This document shows positions 1 through 7,965 of a stretch of DNA of 64,000 nucleotides, one piece after another. This stretch comes from Acidovorax sp. Leaf191 (GTDB taxonomy: Bacteria > Pseudomonadota > Gammaproteobacteria > Burkholderiales > Burkholderiaceae_C), in NCBI RefSeq assembly GCF_001424425.1, contig NZ_LMPT01000022.1:264858-328857 (forward strand), in the 5' to 3' direction. Under the pieces are notes generated by a model. It did not search any database. It saw only the letters and a list, made by a program, of their open reading frames with translations, and was not told where the DNA came from. The translations under genes were made by a program, and so were the position numbers. Numbering within the stretch: the stretch's first letter is position 1; each line of letters begins with the position of its first letter.

Positions 1-1826
1 GTAGGGGGGCGGCGCAGGGGCTCGTGGGCAAACAGTGCCCGGGCGCGCTCGGCAGTGGCCGAGACCAGGTGCATCAGAGGCTCGATTTCGGTGGCGTTGG
101 CTCGCCATTTGTCTGGGTTGGCTGGCGTGAGGGTATGCCGCGAAGGCGGCAGCGGTGCGGTCAAGTTGCGATCCCACGGCAAGCCAACGAACTGGCTGAG
201 CCTGCGCACTTCTTGCTCCGGGTGAGCCACCAGTTGGTCGTAGCTGGCCACGCACCAGCTGTCGGGTGGCACCGTCTGCAGGTCATCCAGCACGGTGCGG
301 GTAATGGACTCCCATTGGCGCACGGCAACCTCTGCCGTGGACATGCCAGCCATGTCACGCCATCCTTGTACCAAGGCCAGCGACCAAGGTGTGCCGCGCC
401 AGCCAGGCAAGTCGTAGGTGACAAAGTGCCCGGAGCGCCAGGCATCCAGCATGCTGCTGATGGTGGCGCGTTCATCGCGGTACAGGTAGATGAACATGGC
501 ATCCGGAAACATGGCGCGCAAAAAAGGAATGCGCAGGCTGTTTTTCGGGGTTTTTTCCAGAAACCGAAAGCTATCCCGGTCCGCCGTGGGCCGCCCTTCG
601 CGGTCATGGGCAGCGGTGGCAAATCGGGATGCAAGCTCCTGCATCACCTCGGGGGTGGCATCTGCACTGCCCAGTTGGTTGGAGTGCCATTGGTGGGCGG
701 CGGGATGCAGCGCCTCGATGCCCTCGATCAGTGCATGGCTCTCACCGCCGATGGAGAACACGTCCTTCGCCTGGCTCAGCGTCTCAAACAGCAGCGACGA
801 CCCTGAGCGCGGAGACGAAACGATGAAAACGGGCCGGTCGAATCGCGTCTGTGCGCCGCGCACCGACGGCACCACCCGCTCGGCCAGATCGGTGTTGAGG
901 GCGGGTGCCAATAATATCTGCTGCACCGCGAACGCGCCGTCCACCCCGTTGGAAAGCGTCACGCTGCTGCGCAGTCGGCCCATCCTGTCGCCGGTACTTT
1001 CCAGCAGATCGGCATAGGCGCGCCAACCCGAAGGGGCTGACTGGTGCCGGTCCCAGAGCTGCCGCCATTGGTCGAAAAAACCGGCCACTTCGGCACGCAG
1101 GGCTTCGCCCGAATTGGTGCTGGGCAGCACGGCCTGGATGTTTGCAAACAGCGTTTGCTGCTCTGCTGGCGACATCACCACAGGAAAATTGTCCACCTCA
1201 TGCCAAATTTTCGGCCGGGCGCCGGGCTCGAAGGCCACCGTGCGGACCGGGCCCATGGCTGGCGCTTGCGGATCCGTGGGGCGGCCGCCTTGCGCGAGCA
1301 GTGCCGACAGTGCCGCCGAACCCGTGGTGTCTATCACCAGGTGGATGCGCTGCAAGTGGGTGGGATTGATGACGTTGTGCTCGCGCCAGGTATCGAACAC
1401 CCAGGCTTGACCGGCTGCCATGTGCAGCGCTTGGCCGCCGCAGATAAATTGCACCGCAGGATCGGTCACGATGGGCACATGCACGCGCATGTGCTGCTGC
1501 CAGTAGTAATTGACATCCACATGCAAGCTGGCTTCGGCCCGGCCATCAATGCGCATCAGGCGGGTGCGGCCGATGGGGGCTTGCAGTACCGACATCACTT
1601 GTTGCAGGTACGGGCAATCGTGCAGTTGCGGCGTGGGTTGCATCACCCCTTTGACACCGTTGTTCAGGGGGTCGCCCCCCACCGCCATCAGCGGCAAGGC
1701 CGCATTGCCGGCGTGCCCTTCGGGGTGTGGCTGCCACGCCACTTCGGGCAGGGCGCGGATCTCGCTGGCCAAACAGGCCGCATCGAAGGCCAGGGGGAGT
1801 CGGATGAATTCTGTGTTCAGGCGCAT
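1..1826 (-). CDS. Asp/Asn beta-hydroxylase-like and sulfotransferase fusion protein (3' end off window)
   Basis: The frame opens at an ATG at 1826 and runs without a stop off the left edge, so 608 codons are visible and the C-terminus is missing. Residues about 60-170 resemble an aspartyl/asparaginyl beta-hydroxylase (2-oxoglutarate, Fe(II)). Putative iron ligands are His102 and His150. Arg160 lies 10 residues after the second His and Arg114 precedes it, the spacing known from AspH. Residues 333-350 carry FIVSSPRSGSSLLFETL, the 5'-phosphosulfate loop of PAPS sulfotransferases, and YRDERATISSM (449-459) fits the 3'-phosphate site. The protein could therefore hydroxylate one substrate and transfer sulfate to the same or another. 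It is divergent from the IPTL-CTERM gene, with 85 bp between the two preferred starts. The substrate is unknown. Confidence 0.85.
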   Translation of the reverse strand, partial: MRLNTEFIRLPLAFDAACLASEIRALPEVAWQPHPEGHAGNAALPLMAVGGDPLNNGVKGVMQPTPQLHDCPYLQQVMSVLQAPIGRTRLMRIDGRAEASLHVDVNYYWQQHMRVHVPIVTDPAVQFICGGQALHMAAGQAWVFDTWREHNVINPTHLQRIHLVIDTTGSAALSALLAQGGRPTDPQAPAMGPVRTVAFEPGARPKIWHEVDNFPVVMSPAEQQTLFANIQAVLPSTNSGEALRAEVAGFFDQWRQLWDRHQSAPSGWRAYADLLESTGDRMGRLRSSVTLSNGVDGAFAVQQILLAPALNTDLAERVVPSVRGAQTRFDRPVFIVSSPRSGSSLLFETLSQAKDVFSIGGESHALIEGIEALHPAAHQWHSNQLGSADATPEVMQELASRFATAAHDREGRPTADRDSFRFLEKTPKNSLRIPFLRAMFPDAMFIYLYRDERATISSMLDAWRSGHFVTYDLPGWRGTPWSLALVQGWRDMAGMSTAEVAVRQWESITRTVLDDLQTVPPDSWCVASYDQLVAHPEQEVRRLSQFVGLPWDRNLTAPLPPSRHTLTPANPDKWRANATEIEPLMHLVSATAERARALFAHEPLRRPP

Positions 1827-1911
1827 AAGGGTCAGGCACCGGTTACTTTCGTGCCCATTGTTCGTAGAATCTGGCCAACAGCAAAGTTAGCATCACTAAA
1901 GGATGAGGGAT

Positions 1912-3459
1912 ATGGCGGTATACCTGACACAGGGTGGTGCATGGGATCGTAAGTCCGATGCAAAACGGACAGGAAAAAGCGCGGTACTGGCTGCGGGCGC
2001 GGCGCTCGCAGCCATGGGCGGGCAAGCATCGGCAGCGGTCATCGAAGTGGATTCTCTGGCTGACGATGTCACGGCAGGCGACAACTTGTGCACGCTGCGC
2101 GAGGCGGTGAACAATGCCAACACCGACAGCGACACCACCGGGGGAGATTGCGTTGCAGGCGCGGGCACCGACACCATTGACCTGTCTGCATTGACCGGCA
2201 CCATCACATTGGGTGGTACCCATCTGCGTCTTACCGATTCGGTCACGGTGCAAGGACCCACGACAGGGACACTGAGCATCAATGGCAATAGCACTTCCCG
2301 CATTTTTTATGTCAGAAGTGCCGGTGTAAACGTCACCATCAGCCGTCTGACGCTGACGGCGGGTAGAAATAGCAGTGGCGCTGCTATTCGTTTCGAGCAA
2401 TCGGGAAGCTTGACGATCGACCAGTCCGTCATCACGGGCAATGTGTCGACCAGCAAAGGTGGCGCGCTGTTTTTCAGATCCAATGCAGGCGGGGTCAACA
2501 TCAGCAACACCAGGGTCAGCAATAACACCGCAAGTTCCGGTGGAGCAGGGTTGTTTTTGTATAACGTAGCTGGCTCCAGCAGCATCACCAGTTCCACGAT
2601 TTCAGGAAATTCCGGCGGATCTCGGGGCGGCGGCATCTTTTTGTATAAAGTTAATGCGCCATTGACGATCAGTGATACTACGATTTCGGGCAATAGCACC
2701 GGCAATGGTCGTGGTGGTGGCGTGTTCTTTTATAAGTCGTCTGCGCCCGGCACACTGACCGTTGATCGCTCGACGATCAGTGGTAACACTGCAGGCCAAG
2801 GGGGCGGTTTCTTTTTTTACAAAACCAACTCCACGTTGCGTCTGGAAAATACCACCATATCGGGTAACGCCGCCAATGCGGGAAAGGGTGGCGGCATTTA
2901 TTTGAGGGGTTCTTTTGGCGGTACCCAGTTGACCGACATACGTTCGTCTACGCTGGCATCCAATACGGCGAGCACATCGGGGGGTAATCTCGACGGAGGG
3001 AACAGCGCCAACACCATCAACATCACGAATTCCATCTTCGCTGGTGGCACCGCGCCGACGGGCCCCGATATCAACACGGGAAACGCCACCATCAACATGA
3101 ACTACTCGCTGCTGCAAAGCACATCGGCCGCTGTGGTGGTGGGTGGCAATAATATCGGTAACGTAGACCCCCAATTAGGATCGCTGGCCAACAATGGTGG
3201 CGCCACGCTCACACGCTTGGTTGCCAGTACGAGCCCGGCACGCAATGCAGGCTCAAACACGTTCGTGACCGTGGCTTCAACCGACCAGCGAGGATTGACG
3301 CGCATCGTGGGCGGCACCATCGATATGGGTGCGGTGGAGATTCAACCCTTTGTACCAACCGATACTGCCAGCAAGATTCCTACTTTATCGCAATGGGCTT
3401 TGGTGCTGCTGGCGACCTTGCTGGCGTGGTTGGGTATCCGCCGTTATCCAAAGGTCTAA
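1912..3459 (+). CDS. Secreted CSLREA/beta-helix protein with IPTL-CTERM sorting signal
   Basis: About 515 residues. A hydrophobic signal segment (GKSAVLAAGAALAAMGG) ends in QASAA. It is followed by a CSLREA-type start (DNLCTLREAVNNANTD) and then stacked right-handed beta-helix repeats of about 35 residues, each with TISGN and GGGxFxYK. The protein closes with IPTLSQWALVLLATLL, then a basic tail (RRYPKV), which is the IPTL-CTERM sorting signal. This predicts export and C-terminal processing at the inner membrane, with display or release outside. ATG 1912 is preferred because AAAGGA lies 8 nt upstream; an in-frame ATG at 1903 has no ribosome site. The family is usually surface-associated with no known enzymatic role. 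No sorting enzyme is visible in the window. Confidence 0.85.
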   Translation: MAVYLTQGGAWDRKSDAKRTGKSAVLAAGAALAAMGGQASAAVIEVDSLADDVTAGDNLCTLREAVNNANTDSDTTGGDCVAGAGTDTIDLSALTGTITLGGTHLRLTDSVTVQGPTTGTLSINGNSTSRIFYVRSAGVNVTISRLTLTAGRNSSGAAIRFEQSGSLTIDQSVITGNVSTSKGGALFFRSNAGGVNISNTRVSNNTASSGGAGLFLYNVAGSSSITSSTISGNSGGSRGGGIFLYKVNAPLTISDTTISGNSTGNGRGGGVFFYKSSAPGTLTVDRSTISGNTAGQGGGFFFYKTNSTLRLENTTISGNAANAGKGGGIYLRGSFGGTQLTDIRSSTLASNTASTSGGNLDGGNSANTINITNSIFAGGTAPTGPDINTGNATINMNYSLLQSTSAAVVVGGNNIGNVDPQLGSLANNGGATLTRLVASTSPARNAGSNTFVTVASTDQRGLTRIVGGTIDMGAVEIQPFVPTDTASKIPTLSQWALVLLATLLAWLGIRRYPKV

Positions 3460-3684
3460 AAGGCCACTCAGGCGCATTGGCGGGCGGCGCTTACGGTGGC
3501 GTGCCTTGGGGAAAGTTGAGAAAATCAAGCAGGCCATTGCGGCCGAAGCCTGAATTGACCAAGCGTGCGTAGATCACTGGCGCTCGCAAGCGATGGGCCA
3601 TGCATTGCGGCGTTGCTTCGCATTTTCTGCCGTACGGGAAACTGGCGAGAACATCTTTTTCAAATCCCACAGGCAATTGCGTCC

Positions 3685-4239
3685 ATGCGACACCAGCTTC
3701 CCACGGTCCTGATCCTCGCCTCCGGCCGGGGCGAACGGTTTACCGCATCGGGCGGCGCGGTACACAAGCTGCGCGCGCCCTTGGGTAGCACTACCGTGCT
3801 GGAGCACACCCTGGCTGCCGTGCGGGCCAGTGGTTTGCCTTGGCATGTGGAGGACGAGGGCCACCCCGGCATGGGCGATTCGATTGCAGCGGCGGTGCGC
3901 GCGACGGCAACGGCACCGGGTTGGCTGGTACTGCCCGGAGATTTGCCGCTGGTGCTCCCCGAAACGCTAAGTTCCATCGCCGCCGTCTTGGCGGACTGCG
4001 CCGTGGCGGTGCCGGTGCACCAGGGCAACCGCGGCCACCCCGTGGGCTTTGCCGCCGAATGCCTGTCTGGACTGCTGGCCCTGGCGGGAGAGCAGGGCGC
4101 TGCCAGGGTGGTGCGCCAACAGGCGCAGCGAGAAAGAGTGCGTTGGCTGGAAGTGGAAGACGCAGGCACGGTGACGGACATCGACACCGTGCAGGATCTG
4201 GCGCGCGCCGAAGCCCTGTTGGCGGCGCGCCGGAGCTGA
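3685..4239 (+). CDS. MobA/MocA-like nucleotidyltransferase
   Basis: 184 residues. The N-terminal loop LASGRGERF is the nucleotide-binding signature of the MobA-like NTP transferase fold. GDLPLV in mid-protein matches the metal-binding Asp motif of molybdenum cofactor cytidylyl- or guanylyltransferases. RGHPVGF further on is also typical. It probably transfers CMP or GMP from the NTP to a molybdopterin-type cofactor in the cytoplasm, but the exact substrate cannot be read from sequence and no molybdoenzyme lies nearby. The ATG at 3685 is chosen because homology begins immediately after it; the frame is open upstream to 3565. The stretch 3460-3684 before it shows nothing recognisable. Confidence 0.75.
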   Translation: MRHQLPTVLILASGRGERFTASGGAVHKLRAPLGSTTVLEHTLAAVRASGLPWHVEDEGHPGMGDSIAAAVRATATAPGWLVLPGDLPLVLPETLSSIAAVLADCAVAVPVHQGNRGHPVGFAAECLSGLLALAGEQGAARVVRQQAQRERVRWLEVEDAGTVTDIDTVQDLARAEALLAARRS

Positions 4240-4248
4240 GGGCTCCCC

Positions 4249-4287
4249 AAAAAAGCAAACCCGCCCGCCGATGCAGCGGGGCGGGTT
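4249..4287 (-). terminator. Rho-independent terminator of sodC
   Basis: The arms AACCCGCCC (4258-4266) and GGGCGGGTT (4279-4287) pair perfectly. On the minus strand the stem is followed by a run of T (the A run at 4249-4254). This suits termination of sodC, which ends at 4371. The plus-strand gene ending at 4239 has no U tract here. Confidence 0.8.
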
Positions 4288-4370
4288 ATGGCCAGCGCAA
4301 CGGCGGGCAAAAGCTTTGCAGGCAGGCGGGCGGATCGGTGCGGCTTCAGCGCCCTACCTGCGTGCGACCG

Positions 4371-4898
4371 TTACTTGGCGGCGATCACGGCACAGGCCAG
4401 ACGGGGGCCGGCGTTGCCCGTGGGCTGGGTCTTGTAGTCGTCGGGGTCGCGGTGCACGATCAGGCCCTTGCCCACGATGTCGTTGGCGGTGCTGCCCAAG
4501 CGAATGGTGCGCGACTCGAAGCTGAAGGTGGCCACGCCGTTGGCGTCTGCCTTGAGGCTGGGCAGGTCGCCCGTGTGGTGCTCGCCCGCGCCGTGGTGGC
4601 CGTGGGGCTTGCCGCCGGGGTTGAAGTGGCCGCCGGCGCTCATGCCGTCGCCGCTGGAGCAGTCGCCTTTTTCATGGATGTGAAAGCCGTGCTCGGCACC
4701 CGCCTTGAGGCCACGGATTTCGCCGGACACCTTGACCACATCGCCGGCTTGCACGAACTTCACCGTACCGGTGGTGGTGCTGCCGCGCGTGGGCTCCAGC
4801 GTGGCGCTGGCCGTGGGGCCGGAGGAATAACCGGCGCAGCCCACCAGGGCGGCAGCGGCGATGAGGGACAGAACACCGGCTGAACGAACATTTTTCAT
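4371..4898 (-). CDS. sodC: Cu/Zn superoxide dismutase, lipoprotein form
   Basis: 175 residues. The signal peptide ends in a lipobox (ALVGC, Cys21), so the enzyme is probably lipid-anchored in the periplasm. The copper ligands GFHIHEKGDC (His73, His75) are present, followed by the bridging His91, the His-rich zinc loop through Asp111, and His149. Cys80 and Cys169 fit the conserved disulfide. It dismutates superoxide outside the cytoplasm. The ribosome site AAGGAG lies 8 nt before the ATG. It is a monocistronic gene with its own terminator. Confidence 0.95.
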   Translation of the reverse strand: MKNVRSAGVLSLIAAAALVGCAGYSSGPTASATLEPTRGSTTTGTVKFVQAGDVVKVSGEIRGLKAGAEHGFHIHEKGDCSSGDGMSAGGHFNPGGKPHGHHGAGEHHTGDLPSLKADANGVATFSFESRTIRLGSTANDIVGKGLIVHRDPDDYKTQPTGNAGPRLACAVIAAK

Positions 4899-5017
4899 GG
4901 GTCAGGCTCCTTGGCTGAGGGTGAGAGACCGCCGCATTGTGCACCCGCCGCGCCGTGCTGCACCGCAGGACACGGCGCCGTCCGCACCGGCCGCCGACGC
5001 ACCGTGCTCCAGAGCGT

Positions 5018-5611
5018 CTAAGCCTCTTTGCGGGCCAGTGCAATCAGCTTGGCCAAGGCGCGGTCATGGATACCGTGCCTGCGCAGCTCATCGTAGGTGG
5101 CCTGGGCGTAGTCCCGCGTGGTACCGAAGCGCCCGCAGGCCTGCTCGAAGATGCGGCAGTACTCTTCGTCGGGCAGCTCGCCCGTGTGGTTGGGACTTTT
5201 GCGCGACAGGGTGAACGCCAGCGCCTGCACGGTGCCCTGCGGCGTGCGGCAGGGCAACCAGCGCGGGTCGTACACGGCGGTGACCATCTCGCGCTGCCAC
5301 AGGTTGATGAGCACCTGCCGCGCCTGCGCCTTGTCCACCCGGAACACCATCCCCCGGCAGCTGCCGCCGGACAGCATGCCGAACACCAGCCCCGGGCACT
5401 CGGGCGTGCCGCGGTTGATGCGGCTCCACATCTTGAGCGCCCGGTGCCAGCCGTGCACGGTGGCGGGGCGCCGCTCGGTGTAGTCAAAGTCCGGCCGCCA
5501 GATCAGCGAGCCATAGCCGAACACCCACAGGTCACTGTGGCCGCCCCATTCATCCAGTGCACGCTCCAGCATGGGAGCCGGGTCGCGAAGGGGCGCGGGA
5601 AGATTCGTCAT
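5018..5611 (-). CDS. chaC: Gamma-glutamylcyclotransferase of the ChaC family
   Basis: 197 residues. VFGYGSLIWRP (30-40) is the substrate-binding loop of the family, and WQREM with Glu108 matches the region that carries the catalytic Glu in ChaC enzymes. The family cleaves glutathione to 5-oxoproline and Cys-Gly in the cytoplasm. It stands alone between sodC and the OmpA-like gene. Placement beside a superoxide dismutase and near glyoxalase I suggests a thiol/oxidative stress neighbourhood, but no shared transcript is evident. Confidence 0.88.
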   Translation of the reverse strand: MTNLPAPLRDPAPMLERALDEWGGHSDLWVFGYGSLIWRPDFDYTERRPATVHGWHRALKMWSRINRGTPECPGLVFGMLSGGSCRGMVFRVDKAQARQVLINLWQREMVTAVYDPRWLPCRTPQGTVQALAFTLSRKSPNHTGELPDEEYCRIFEQACGRFGTTRDYAQATYDELRRHGIHDRALAKLIALARKEA

Positions 5612-5740
5612 GGGAGCACTTTACAATTGAAGGCTTTGGTGCGGCGTGCCAGGGTCTTGTGCCCGCCACAAACAGTGCAGCGGCATGGGCACGCCAGACC
5701 TTTTTCTACCTCAATCAACATCACGACTACGGGAGTTTTC

Positions 5741-6292
5741 ATGTCCAGTTCCGACGACGATAGCCAAGAACGTTTTGCCTTGGGTTTCCTGTTTGCGCTC
5801 ATCGCGCTGGTGATCTCCGCCGTGGTCGGCACCGTGGTGGTCAAGCGCGTGGGCGCTGCCGGTGCCGCCAAGCCGGTGGCGGTGGCAGCAGCAACTTCGG
5901 CTGCACCTGCCGCACCCGCTGTTGCAAGCAACGCGCCAGCGGCCCTGGTCGCTGACGATGCGGCCAGCGTGCGGGTGGACAACGGCGTGGTGAAGTTCTA
6001 CTTTGCCAGCGCCAAGGCCGACCTGGCCGCCGGTGCCAACGAGGCACTGGCCGACGTGGTCAAGGGCGTGGCCGAGGGCAAGAAGGCTGTCGTGTCGGGC
6101 TTTCACGACGCCACGGGCGACGCCGCGCTGAACGCCGAACTGGCCAAGCAACGCGCCTTTGCGGTGCGTGACGCCCTCAAGGGCCTGGGCGTGGCCGACG
6201 ACAAGATCGAGCTGAAGAAGCCCGAAGAAACCACGGCCAGCGGCAACAACGCCGAAGCCCGCCGTGTGGAAGTGGCACTGAGCGCGCAGTAA
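5741..6292 (+). CDS. OmpA-family peptidoglycan-binding protein with N-terminal membrane anchor
   Basis: 183 residues. One transmembrane helix (about 13-35) is followed by an Ala/Val-rich linker and an OmpA-like domain (about 85-183) ending in EARRVEVAL. The usual GHTD motif appears as SGFHDATG, a divergent form. It probably anchors in the inner membrane and contacts peptidoglycan from the periplasm. ATG 5741 has GGGAG 5-9 nt upstream. It is a single gene followed by a strong terminator at 6321-6347. Confidence 0.8.
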   Translation: MSSSDDDSQERFALGFLFALIALVISAVVGTVVVKRVGAAGAAKPVAVAAATSAAPAAPAVASNAPAALVADDAASVRVDNGVVKFYFASAKADLAAGANEALADVVKGVAEGKKAVVSGFHDATGDAALNAELAKQRAFAVRDALKGLGVADDKIELKKPEETTASGNNAEARRVEVALSAQ

Positions 6293-6320
6293 TTCAGCGG
6301 CAGTCCACCGCGGACCAATG

Positions 6321-6347
6321 AAAAGCCCGGCAATGCCGGGCTTTTTT
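6321..6347 (+). terminator. Rho-independent terminator after the OmpA-like gene
   Basis: AAAAGCCCGG, loop CAAT, then CCGGGCTTTTTT form a perfect hairpin with a U tract, 29 nt after the stop codon. The A run on the left could also serve the convergent glyoxalase gene, though that gene lies 95 nt away. Confidence 0.9.
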
Positions 6348-6377
6348 ACGGGCGCTCAATGGGCCGATGAATTGAAT

Positions 6378-6434
6378 AAAAACTGGCTCTACCGCTTGTC
6401 TGGTAAGCGCTACAAGCTATCAATTCAATAGCAA
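6378..6434 (+). repeat. Short interspersed repeat, copy A
   Basis: It starts AAAACTGGCTCTACCGCTTG, continues through TAAGCGCTACA, and ends AGCTATCAATTCAATAGC. Two inverted repeats are visible: CGCTT..AAGCG and GCTAT..ATAGC. It aligns over about 55 bp with the copies at 11296, 50049 and 53774. It lies directly downstream of the glyoxalase gene, between convergent transcripts. Confidence 0.8.
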
Positions 6435-6442
6435 TCGCCAAA

Positions 6443-6856
6443 TCAACGCAGACCACCGCCTGCCGAACCCTCGGCCCTTTGTATCAATTCAATCTTGTAC
6501 CCGTCCGGGTCCGTGACGAAGGCGATGACCGTGGTGCCGCCCTTGACCGGGCCCGCTTCGCGCGTCACGTTGCCGCCCGATGCCTTGATCTTCTCGCACG
6601 CCGCATAAGCGTCTGGCACGCCCAGGGCGATGTGGCCGTAGGCCGTGCCCAGGTCATAGCTTTCGGTGCCCCAGTTGTAGGTCAGCTCGATCTCGGACTG
6701 GCCGGGGTTGCCGCCGTCAAAGCCCAGAAAGGCCAGCGAGTATTTGTACTCGGGGTTTTCGGACTGGCGCAGCAGTTGCATGCCCAGCACCTGGGTGTAG
6801 AAGTCAATCGAGCGTTGAAGGTTGCCAACGCGCAGCATCGTGTGGAGGAATCTCAT
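6443..6856 (-). CDS. gloA: Lactoylglutathione lyase (glyoxalase I)
   Basis: 137 residues, a normal length. The metal ligands His5, Glu57, His75 and Glu123 sit at the positions known from the E. coli enzyme, two of them offset by one. [11 protein letters not shown] is the C-terminal signature. It converts the methylglyoxal-glutathione hemithioacetal to S-lactoylglutathione in the cytoplasm, probably as a nickel enzyme. Its ATG overlaps the stop of the upstream thioesterase gene by 4 bp (ATGA), so the two are translationally coupled. Confidence 0.95.
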   Translation of the reverse strand: MRFLHTMLRVGNLQRSIDFYTQVLGMQLLRQSENPEYKYSLAFLGFDGGNPGQSEIELTYNWGTESYDLGTAYGHIALGVPDAYAACEKIKASGGNVTREAGPVKGGTTVIAFVTDPDGYKIELIQRAEGSAGGGLR

Positions 6857-7404
6857 GCCTTCGATTGTGCCGGCAGATCAAAGACCAAGCAGGTGGTGGT
6901 GGCGTGGGCGTACAGCGTGCCGTCCGGGCCCACCAGGCGGGCTTCGGCCGTGGCCAGTTGGCGGCCGCAGTGGATCACGCGGCCTTCGGCGCGCACGCGT
7001 TGCACCTTGGGTGTCAGGGCCTTGACCAGGTTCACGCCCAGCTCGGCAGTGGTGTAGCCGCGGCCGGGCAGCATGCGGGTGTGCACGGCGCAGCCCAGGG
7101 CCGAGTCCAGCAGGGTGGCAAACCAGCCGCCGTGCACGGTGCCCATGGGGTTCAGGTGGGCCGGCCCCGGCGTGCCCTGGAAGACGGCCAGCCCTTCGTC
7201 CACCTCCATCAACTGGAAGTCGAGCGTGCGGGCGATGGGCGGGTAGGGCAGCTCTCCGCGCAGCATGGCCTGCATCATCTGCAAACCCGTCAAGCCCGCC
7301 ACCTGGTCGGGGCGCGAGACGCCCGGTCCCACGCCGGCCTCCAGCCGGGCGGCGATCTCGCGTTCCTGGGCGAGCCATTGTTCAAGCTGGTTGTTTTGCG
7401 TCAT
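6853..7404 (-). CDS. PaaI-type hotdog-fold thioesterase
   Basis: 183 residues. The motif [19 protein letters not shown] is the PaaI/YbgC hotdog active-site signature, with an HGG turn and an Asp. It hydrolyses an acyl-CoA, probably aromatic or medium-chain, in the cytoplasm. The frame is open far upstream (to 8280), but homology and the ATG at 7404 fix the start. It is first in a two-gene operon with gloA and divergent from marR, sharing a 78 bp intergenic region that holds two palindromes. Confidence 0.85.
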   Translation of the reverse strand: MTQNNQLEQWLAQEREIAARLEAGVGPGVSRPDQVAGLTGLQMMQAMLRGELPYPPIARTLDFQLMEVDEGLAVFQGTPGPAHLNPMGTVHGGWFATLLDSALGCAVHTRMLPGRGYTTAELGVNLVKALTPKVQRVRAEGRVIHCGRQLATAEARLVGPDGTLYAHATTTCLVFDLPAQSKA

Positions 7405-7447
7405 GTGGTGCCTTGGATGGGAGTGGGGTGAAAGCCAAACGAATAAC

Positions 7448-7475
7448 TTGCATATGCAATTATTGCAGATACAAT
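7448..7475 (+). promoter_or_regulatory. marR promoter with twin TTGCA-type operators
   Basis: TTGCATATGCAA (7448-7459) is a perfect 12 bp palindrome, and TTGCAGATACAA (7463-7474) is an imperfect second copy 15 bp on. They overlap a likely promoter: -35 TTGCAT (7448), 16 bp spacer, -10 TACAAT (7470-7475). Transcription would start about 7482, next to the ATG at 7483, suggesting a leaderless or nearly leaderless message. Autorepression by the MarR protein is inferred. Confidence 0.6.
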
Positions 7476-7482
7476 TTATAGC

Positions 7483-7965
7483 ATGCAAGCTGAAATCACT
7501 CCACCCGAAGCTGTCGCCGGTGCGCTTCCCCAGGGCTGCACCAACTTCAAACTGCGCCAGCTGATGCGGCGGGTGGCGCAGCACTACGACACCGAGATGG
7601 CACGGTGCGGCCTCAAGACCACGCAGTATTCGCTGCTGTCGCATGTGCTCAAGCTGGGGCCCATTCGCCCGGGGGACTTGGCCGCGGCCATGAAGATGGA
7701 CGCCTCGACGCTGACCCGCAACCTGCGCCCGCTGGTCGATGCCGGCTGGGTCACGCTCGAAGCCGGGGCCGATGCGCGCAGCCGGCTGGTGCACATCACC
7801 GATGCCGGGCGCGATAAGCGCGCCGAGGCCCAGCGCCACTGGAAGGCCGCGCAACTGGCGCTCAACGACACCCTGGGGGCAGGGCGGGTGAACGCGCTGC
7901 ACGCCTTGGTCGACGATTCCCTGGCCCTGCTGGCCAGCGCCCAGGAGCCCGGCGATGACCAATGA
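7483..7965 (+). CDS. MarR-family transcriptional regulator
   Basis: 160 residues. A winged helix-turn-helix occupies residues about 45-120 (RPGDLAAAMKMDASTLTRNL, then the wing GADARSRLVHIT). It probably represses itself, the downstream MFS transporter and perhaps the divergent thioesterase-gloA pair through the palindromes at 7448-7474, with release by a small phenolic or similar ligand. Its stop overlaps the transporter start by 11 bp, so the two are co-translated. The ligand is unknown. Confidence 0.88.
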   Translation: MQAEITPPEAVAGALPQGCTNFKLRQLMRRVAQHYDTEMARCGLKTTQYSLLSHVLKLGPIRPGDLAAAMKMDASTLTRNLRPLVDAGWVTLEAGADARSRLVHITDAGRDKRAEAQRHWKAAQLALNDTLGAGRVNALHALVDDSLALLASAQEPGDDQ

